From Saxidomus purpurata (taxonomy: Eukaryota; Mollusca; Bivalvia; Venerida; Veneridae), in assembly GCA_022818135.1 (NCBI GenBank), contig JAFMSR010000002.1, forward strand, positions 46,352,499 through 46,416,498: a stretch of DNA of 64,000 nt, read 5' to 3'. Under the pieces are notes generated by a model that was not told the DNA's origin, did no database searches, and saw only the letters and a list, made by a program, of their open reading frames with translations. Of this stretch, positions 35,101 through 45,400 are shown in pieces. Numbering within the stretch: position 1 is the stretch's first letter; every line of letters starts with the position of its first letter. The translations under genes were made by a program, and so were the position numbers.

Positions 35101-38100
35101 GTGCCCATTAGCTAGCTAGTTGCAATGTGGTGGAGTGCCCATTAGCTAGCTAGATTTGCAATCAGCTGGCTAGTGTTGCAATGTGGTGGAGTGCCCATTA
35201 GCTAGCTAGAGTTGCATTGTGGTGGAGTGTTCATCAGCCAGCTAGTGTTGCATTGTGGTGGAATGTCCATCAGCTAGCTAGTGTTGCATTGTGGTGGAGT
35301 GTCCATCAGCTAGCTAGTGTTGCATTGTGGTGGAGTGTCCATCAGCTAGCTAGTGTTGCAATGTGGTGGAGTGCCCATTAGCTAGCTAGAGTTGCAATCA
35401 GCTAGCTAGTGTTGCAATGTGGTGGAGTGCTGATCAGCTAGCTAGTGTTGCAATGTGGTGGAGTGCCCTTTAGCTAGCTAGAGTTGCATTGTGGTGGAGT
35501 GTTCATCAGCCAGCTAGTGTTGCATTGTGGTGGAATGTCCATCAGCTAGCTAGTGTTGCATTGTGGTGGAGTGTCCATCAGCTAGCTAGTGTTGCATTGT
35601 GGTGGAGTGCCCATTAGCTAGCTAGAGTTGCATTGTGGTGGAGTGTTCATCAGCCAGCTAGTGTTGCATTGTGGTGGAATGTCCATCAGCTAGCTAGTGT
35701 TGCATTGTGGTGGAGTGTCCATCAGCTAGCTAGTGTTGCAATGTGGTGGAGTGCTGATCAGCTAGCTAGTGTTGCAATGTGGTGGAGTGCCCATTAGCTA
35801 GCTAGAGTTGCAATCAGCTAGCTAGTGTTGCAATGTGGTGGAGTGTCCATCAGCTAGCTAGTGTTGCATTGTGGTGGAGTGTCCATCAGTTAGCTAGTGT
35901 TGTATTGTGGTGGAGTGTCCATTAGCTAGTTAGTGTTGCAATGTGGTGGAGTGCCCATTAGCTAGCTAGAGTTGCAATCAGCTAGCTAGTGTTGCAATGT
36001 GGTGGAGTGCCCATTACCTAGCTAGAGTTGCAGTGTGGTGGAGTGTCCACTTAACAAATTGAAGGTCCTAGGTTCAAATCCAGCTCGGAACAAAAGATTT
36101 ACATAATAACACAGAAAACATAAACAATCATGTACATTATTTTGATAGTAAAGTAATTTGTACTGAGGTCAGCACCAGTAAGGTTACAGTTTGAGAAATC
36201 ATGTTATGATACTATACACTAGCCCAGGTATTGCAATGCTTGGGTGACCCTCACAAAACTAAATTTGTAAAACTCTTTTGGTCATCTTTCAATTTGATCA
36301 ATTATGGTTATTGCAATACTGGTCAATGTAGTAACTCAGTGGATGAGAAAATACTGGCTGGATACCAAACAGTGTAGACTGTGAGTGTAGACTGTGCTCT
36401 GACCGCTAACATTACAGACTGGTGATGGCCTACATTGGTCACAAAGTGTGAATTCTAGCACACTATAAATTACTATATTAATATCTTTTTGAAACCATTG
36501 AATAACTTATACAGTTGCAAAAATCAAACTATCAGTAATTACAGTTTTCAGAGCATTGTGCGTTAGAATAGGGTTCACTGTTTAGTGACTTTGTCATTTG
36601 CGACAGTATATATATAATTTTTAATGGTCAGAAACAGTTTTGAAAATGTTTGCAACCATTAAAAGCCATATTATACAGTTGTAAATATCAAAATTACAAA
36701 ACAATTAACCCTGCATTATATGCCTCTAACAGGATAAGAATAAGTGAAAGAATATCTTTGCTTTTTTGTGCCATTATCATCATCTGCATCATCATTGTAT
36801 CCATAATACCAACAACCAAAGGCTTCATCATCACAACAAACATATTTCTACCATCATCATCTGTGTCATCAGTTTGTACAGCCTTTGTTATGATTATTGA
36901 CGTATGATTATTTACAGTTTCCAGAAGAAACAAAGGGCCAGAATATTTATAACAATGAAATGAGGTTCGTATATTACTACATATAAAGACATAGACTTGT
37001 ATTCTACTATATAACATGTTGCTTAGACCCATTTTGTTGATGTTTTAACAGGAGGAAAAGTGGATTTTTCATGCACAGGCTTATGTTATGCTCATATCTT
37101 AGTAATTACCTTTTTGATTCATTTGAAACTACAAGAAAATGTTGATGCGTATCAAACTTGATAGTATGAAATGATCATAGAGCTGTATGATTTTAAATTT
37201 AAACAGTTTTGAATTTTTACTTGTTCTATCAAAGTGGTTCAAATAATCGAGTGTATGTGTGCTGTCATCTTGTTAAAATAAAAATACCTGAAAGCTTTAT
37301 CACATATCTTTTTAAGTTTGATTGTTCGACTTTTTAATGTTTGTTTTTACGCAGATATTAGGAAAACAAAACTTTTTATATACATTTGATAAACTAGAAG
37401 TAAGAAGTTGGGAATAATTAATTCAATACTTTTTGAAGGCATTCTGAATCAAGCTGTGCCATGCATGTACATGTATAATGTTTGTGACTGACTGTTAGTT
37501 CACAGTTTTGTCTTCAAATGTAACACATTTATATTTCAGTAATGTAAGAAAGGAAGAATTTCAGGTATGTAGAATTCCTCCACCTCTCTGCCTCACTAAG
37601 TGGAGCAGAGACTTTACTTTAGGTTGTTGGACCACACAGAAGTGGTGTCGCAGCTGATGTCACATTATACTGCATCCCTCAGACTAAAATATTGTTGCAT
37701 CTTTGTCAGTAGTAGTTTGGCGTACACTTCTTCCATTTATAGAAGAGTTATGTCACCATTGTGACAAAAATATTTTTTAGCTCATCTGGCTTTGCCAGGG
37801 TGGAGCTTTTCTAATGGATGATTGTCTGTCGTCCGTCAACATTTTGATTCAAACGACATCTCCTCTGAAACCACTAAGCCAATGTTGATGAAACTATGCA
37901 GGGATGTTCCTAGCATAAAGCCCTACCAAAATTGTTAAAAAAAATTCCATTCCATGCAGAACTCTGGTTGCTATGGCAAAAAATAGGAAAAACTTTAAAA
38001 ATCTTCTTGTCTGAAACCACAAGGCCTAGAGCTTAGATATTTGGCATGCAGCATTGTCTAGTGGATCTCTACCAAGATTGTTCAAATTATGACCCCCGGG

Positions 38101-41100
38101 TCAAAATTGACTCTGCCTGGCTGTGGGGGGGGTCACTTAGTTTCAAATATTAGGCTTATATAGGGAAAACTTTAAACATATTGTTCTCTGAAAGCACAGC
38201 GCCTAGAGCTTAGATATTTGGCATATAGCATTGTCTAGTGGACCACTACCAAGATTGTTCAAATTATGATCCTCTGATCAAAATTGACCCTGCCAGGGGG
38301 GTCACTTGGTTTTACATAGGCTATATAGGAAAAACTGGTGGACGTTTACCAAGATTTTTCAAATCATGAGTCCCTAGTCAAAATTGACCCCACACAGGGA
38401 TGACTTGGTTTTACATAGGCTTACATAAGTTTGTTCAAAACTGACTCTGACTCTTGATTTTACATAGGAAAAACTTAAAAAGTCTTCTTCTTTGAAACCA
38501 CAAGGCCTACAACGTAAATATTAACATGTAGCATTGCCTTGTGGACCTTTACCAAGATTGTTCCAACCATGGCCCCGGTTGAAAATTAACCCTTAAAGAG
38601 GGGGGGGGGGGGGCGGGGGTCACTTGATTTCGCATAGGCTTATATAGGGAAGACATAAAAGAAATACATGGCCCACAGGTAGAGCTTGGATATTTGGATT
38701 GTTACTAAGCATTGTGTAGTGGACCTCTACGAATTATGTTTAAATCATGACCCCTTGTATTATTGGAAATTGATATACAGGTGAGTGATATGGAGCCATC
38801 TTGGCACTCTTGTTTAAAGTCACTTTTTGTATACAGCTTTGAAAAGGCGTCAGTTGTGTTAAAATGTGTTGGAATAGCATTTTGTTTTCATTGGTTGGTG
38901 AATAATTCCCTTATCTTCACAAATTTTCAGCAAATAAAATAGATAAAAATTTTATAGTACGTAAAATGATAGAGATTTGAATGAGACAAAAATTACATAA
39001 AGAAAGAAAAATACAAACCATTGAGCAATGAATATTGCAAAAAAAACATTATTTAAACCATTTCTTTTAAGCAGTTTTCCTTGATTCATTTCAATATGGT
39101 TGACAACAGTCGCAAGTGATTTGGGTATTCGGATAACCATGAATATTTTCCTTGGATCTCGCCAGTGTCTTTTATCTTGCGACAAAAAGGTTGAGTTGTT
39201 TAGGAAAATCTTAGAGTTGCCAAACCATGTGTATATAGGTTCCAGATTGTATTGAATTTACACCAAAGATTTAACGAAGAAACATCTTTATTGCCAGCCA
39301 TGTGAGAGAAAGACAAAAGTATTCAATATAGAGGAGCCTGTGTCAGAAAGAGAACCAAGGGAAGCAACTGAAGGTATGTTTAACACTTTTGTTTCTTAAC
39401 CTTACATCATCTATTAGAACTTAAGAGTAATCAGATTTGATCTGGGACAGACATAGTAATTTTTTCTGAATTTCAAAATTAGAACATCATGTTGAAAATT
39501 AAAAGTGATGGATGTATATCTTGACGAAATCTTTTTGTGAATTTTTGAGTTTCATGCATAGCAAAGTGGACACACAGGGATCACTTTTTCTGCCATTTTC
39601 ATCATCTGTGTCACACTTTTGATTAAACAATATCTCAATAATCATACTGGAACTTACCAGAATGCTTTCCAGCCACCAAAGTCACTAAAATACACAGGTT
39701 TGGTAACTTTGGATGAAGTTATGGCCTATTTGTCACTTAGAAAATTTGCATTCTATCTAAGGTTTGTATCAACTTTTACATGCAACTACTATTAACAGTA
39801 TCTACTAATGGGCATGGTTTGAAACTTCATTATTGGCTTCACCTCCCATGTGATCTTGCACATACCTCCCATGTGATCTTGCACTACACCTCTTGATCCA
39901 CTGTGATCTTGCACATACCTCCCATGTGATCTTGCACTACATTGCCATCTTGAAATTCCACTGTAAAATTTGCATATACATCCCATGTGATCTTACACTA
40001 CATTGCCACCTTGAAATTCCACTGTAAAATTTGCATGTATGTCCCATGTGATTTTACACTACATTGCCACCTTGAAATTCCACCGTAAAACTTGCATACA
40101 CCTCTAATGTGATCTTGCACTACATTGCCACCTTGAAATTTCACTGTAAAACTTGCATACACCTCTAATGTGATCTTGCACTACATTGCCATCTTGAAAT
40201 TCCACTGTAAAATTTGCATATACATCCCATGTGATCTTGCACTACATTGCCACCTTGAAATTCCACTGTAAAATTTGCATATACGTCCCATGTGATCTTC
40301 CACTACATTGCCATCTTGAAGTTCCAGTATAAAATTTGCATGCACGTCCCTTGTGATCTTGCACTTCATTGCGACCTTGAAATTCCACTGTAAAATTTGC
40401 ATATACGTCCCATGTGATGTGATTTTTCACTACATTGCGACCTTGAAATTCCACTGTAAAATTTGCATAAATGTCCCATGTGTTCTTGCACTACATTGCC
40501 ATTTTGAAAGGTGCAAACCTGCATATGAACCAACTGTTACAATATTTGTTATAATTTGGCACAGATCTGCCTGATGAGTTCTTTGAAGTAACAGAACGTG
40601 ATATGCGAAGTTTACTGGCGACTCAGATAAAAAGAGTGTAAGTACAGTACATTACTACAGAGCCAATGCAACATGACAGAATGTATTAAAAAACTGATTA
40701 ATAAAAACAGAATAATCTTTTTCAAGAGATCAGTAGTAATAAATGTTAATGAATGTTAATGAATATAACATGGTGCATATGATTTAATAACATTATAAGC
40801 AAGTTTATACCAACCAATTTTTTATGTATAGTGGTGTCTATGCTATTACATTATTCAATGATACAGAGACCGCAACATATGTCGAGTATATAATATCGCT
40901 CACCTCTGCTTCATACAAGTGTACTGGGTATTTAGCTATAGTATCTGTGCACCCAGAAAACTTCTATTATACAAGAGACATTACTTTGTCTGTATGGTAT
41001 ACAACAGGAACAATCTGTTGAGTATAAGTGTTGTCTTTTGCAGCCTTTATTGTAGTGGGGTTACAACTTAGGAAATGAGGTGTTTATTCACATTTCCCAA

Positions 41101-42388
41101 AACATCATCGTATGAACCCACGGTCTATTACGGAATATATCCATGAATAACCTGAGTACCGAGGATACAAAAGAGTTATCAAAGCTAAACATAAAACTAG
41201 TTTACAATGCTAAGACATCGTCTATACATACATATGTATATGTAAACTAATGATGGAGCTTGTGACCTGTATGCCTCTAGATCAGATTTTGCATTTGCAC
41301 ACTCTGATATGAATTTATTGTTTGCCTGTTTCTCCTTAATCCGTTTTTCTCATTCATTCGTTACCTGTCAAAAGTACGCTTGTACCGATCTTGTGCATAT
41401 CCAGACTTCAGGTTAGTTTTACCAAGACAGAAAATTTCAAAGAAAATGAAATTAAGAAAAAATAAACAGTATTATCCGAAAATCCAGTTGCTTTTCTACC
41501 TTTAAAGTCATTAGAAAAACATGACAACTTAAATCTTAGAAATATTCCCAAAATGTTATATTTCCACAAGTAAATTTCTGTTTCGTCACTGATTGGCAGA
41601 TATTTTGCACTCTGTGTCACATGTAAGCTTAGAAAATTCAATGCACTTTTCCCCAAAAAGTAACAAACCTGAAGACTTTACTATAGGCATACTGCAATTT
41701 AATCCCAAATACCCTCTTGTGTATAGATATTTGTAATCTCTTTTGTTATATTTACAGAAATTTGAAAAATATTTATATGTTTTAACAGATTTCTACAGAC
41801 AGTACATGACCTGTTAAACTGTCTTCCTATTGAAATAATTTGTTCATTGAAAAGGTTATTTTTAAAGACTGTTTTCTGAAAACAAAGGTATTCACTTTAT
41901 AATCTTGACAGTGGTCTGGAAATTATATTGGTTTTACTTTTGATAAAACTTGATATGGGAATAGTAAGACAGTAGACACCCAGTTAAAGTGGTAAAATGT
42001 AATTGATCGTCAAGCTATTCAGGTAGGCTGAAAATAGAGGACCAATCAGAGGTAACAGATTAATAAAGCATTTGCTTGTTACAGAGGTGAAAGGTCATCA
42101 TCACGTAAACGCTGAAACAGAAAAATATCAGGGTTGTTTACATGGTTTTTGCTTGTTTTTTCAAATTTTCAAAAGTTTATTCAATAGTTGTGTAAAAAGT
42201 AAATCCTTAAGATTTAGCTTGTAGTGTGAGCATGCGCGAATTCTACCGGTTAAGGGTAACCGATCAATGTGAACAGGGCATTATAATGTGTGATAATGTA
42301 GAAAAACAAAAAAAAAAAAAAAGGGGGGGGGCCCGGACCCAAAACGCAGCTAAAACGAGCCCCACACCCCCCACAAAAGAACACAAAA

Positions 42389-42443
<55 letters not shown>

Positions 42444-45400
42444 CACACACACACACACACACACACAAATACACCACAAACATACACTACCAACACACAC
42501 AAGCACAGGGGGGGAGAGGGGGGGACAAAAGAAAGACGAGGGACAATTAACGCACTTGTATTATATCAAGCCTAGTTGATATTGACAGTACTGTGTTTAT
42601 GATAATTACCCATTCCGGAGACAGGTTTTCACACCACTAGGCTTGTACTTTACAGACAGGAGATAGAAAACCAGCCCCTGATGACTTCAGCAATGAGGAA
42701 GATAAAGCTGGAAGCGGAGTATGATAGATATGACACGGTTGTAATACGAGTACAGTTTCATGATAAACTAACACTGCAAGGTCTCTTCAGGCCTAGAGAG
42801 ACAGGTACCAGTACTGTTAGATAATAATTCAGATCTTAAAAACTATTTGTCCAACTTATTGATAAAATAAAAAATGCCTTAGGAATTCCATATAGTCAAC
42901 TAGTTTTTCTAACCAGCACAAAAGAAGTTCTTTTGACATTAAAATTGATTTTAATACATTACATAGAAGCCATTGATATATTAACAAGTATATTTTGTTT
43001 AAGAAATAATCTATGGCTTATGCTTTATCAAATCCATTTAGATAAAGCACTTATAAGACTTGTTTTTCATCTCAAGCTTTTTTTAAAACTCTCTTACTAG
43101 ACCTCTTTTCGTTTGGCTAAGAAAACAGCATAAATTGTTAAGTTGGAATTCACCCTATTCTGGCAACCATTCAAGATATCAAACATAACTATATTATACA
43201 AACTTTTTTATCTAATCATCTAATACATAAAATATAAAAAAGAAATACCTGCTGACATTTACCACCAGAACTAAGAAACAGGCAATCATTTAAGCGACGT
43301 TAATTTGAACTAGTTTACGTGATTGGCATTATACGAAACGTTTTCAATCATACTTTTTCCCGGAATCAAAACATTTTACTTAACTTGAATTTCTTTGGCT
43401 TTTTTAAGGAAAACAAGGGAGGGTATTCTAAGGTTTACTTAGACCCATATAAAAATAATATTTAGGTTCTTAAACAAATCCTTTTCATGCGACTGATATT
43501 TTACATTGATATTTCCATTTCTATTTTTGATTTTTAAAGGAGTAAATTAGAAAAGTCGGAAGGAGCTACTTCCATTCCAAAATCCACCTAATTTTCTGCT
43601 TTAAATTCCTATATTAACCCCGGGGGGGTGAAAATTTTTGGGGGGATTTTAAATTTTTATTTTTGTTATAAACATTTAGAAGAGACTTATTAGACTTGTT
43701 TCCATCTCAAGTTTTCTCTTACAGTTTTTGCTGTTAAGAAGTTTGTTAAGGAACATCTGGAAGATAAAAGCATACCATTTTATCTATGTAAGTTACAAAC
43801 TGTTTTACCAAAGTAGACAACCTTTGTGCAGTCCTACATGTATAGAAAATTTTACTAAATAAGTTTGAATTCTCTGAGTCTTTGAAACTGCAGATTCTAG
43901 TAGGTAGAGCTTTGCAGGTGTCATGTGATCCCAAGTCATTCCTTGTGTTTGATTTCACTAGGACACACAAAAAAAAACCAGGATTGGATAAACATTCCAA
44001 TGAGATTTATGTCCTCAGAAAGTTTGAGACCAAAAACTTTCCAGTTGTTCTTTTTCAGTTAATTATTTCATTTGGCGGGGGATATGAATTCACTGAATTT
44101 GCTTGTTTATGGTGATGTCAAAAACTGTTTATAATGAAACATCAGATTGACATAGAACAGTGAACATTAATGTTGATACTTTACAAATTTATATGTATTC
44201 ATTTACACTGTAGGTATAAATGAATATTGTAGAGCCCATCTGTTTCATTTAACATTTGAAACTTATAAATTTAATTCTGTAGACAAAATAGATTGTTAAT
44301 TCTTACATTATGTATGAATGTTTTGATAGAAATGTTGTTGTATTTATAGATACTGCTCCACCAAAGAATGTGCTCAAAGATGATACACAGTCACTCATTG
44401 AGGTAAGTTCAAAGATTTAAAAAAACATTTACCAGTACTCTTAAGTGTCAAATGTTTGTTGTCAGGTAAATCGACAAGTATCAGTTTATAACAAGTATTT
44501 TATATCAATATGGTCACCCAGCACTATATCTCAAAAATCTATGAAATCTTGAACAGAACATACTGGCATTCGGCACAGTTTGGCTTTTGTAAAGTGAAGT
44601 ATTTCCATACTAGCTGTATAATGATCGCCATTCTATTTACTGACAATAATCACTAATAATTTATGCAGCTATTGTTTTCTTCAGGCCCGTCTAGTACCAG
44701 CAACGGTAGTGTACTTTGGTAGTGAACAGCAAAAAGGTAATTGTAACAATACTCAATCTTGTAAAGGTTACACTTTATTATGGGTATTTGGGTTTGTGAC
44801 ATACATTGTATATGCGATATATTTTGATAATTATAAAGAGTCAGTTTTAAGCTTATATAAGTTGAAAGGTTCCAGTAAGCTGTAGGAATAACTTGTGTCT
44901 GGCTCCATAGTGCTGCAGTAACTTTTCTTTTAACAGTATCCCTGCACTACCTGTAAGAAATAGATACCAGCTCATTTTTTTCAATTTTGCTGAAGTATTT
45001 TGAATTCATACAGACAAGTTTGAAACTAGCTCACTAGGTCAGGGGTAAACACTTAAACTTTGCCTTAGTATAAGCCCAGTTGCAGAACAATATCTTAAGC
45101 TAGAAACATTTTTTATTGATACACACGAAATGAGATAAATTTTGATTGCTCAGTCTTAAAATAAAGTTCACAAGTTATTTGGGTGAGCTGCTTTTGATGA
45201 ATCATCCCTCTTGTATTAACTTTCTCCTGTTTGTTTTTCAGATCATTATTTGTCAGCTGCTGTATTGTCAGAATTGTCTCCAAAATTACAGGCTGATTTA
45301 TTAGTGGCAGAGTGGTAAGTTGTTGGTTCAACCCATACACTACTGGCAACAAGTGATTCTACATGTGAGACACTGTAGATCATGATCAGCCTACACATCC

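Noticed and set aside
39259..39297. Acceptor at CACCAAAG (39261-39268) for TUG exon 10
   Set aside because: Joined to exon 8 it gives a stop after about 12 codons; the TTGCCAG acceptor with the microexon keeps the frame.
42226..42579. 117-codon frame over the (CA)n block
   Set aside because: Dominated by a Thr-His run from the microsatellite and flanking homopolymers.
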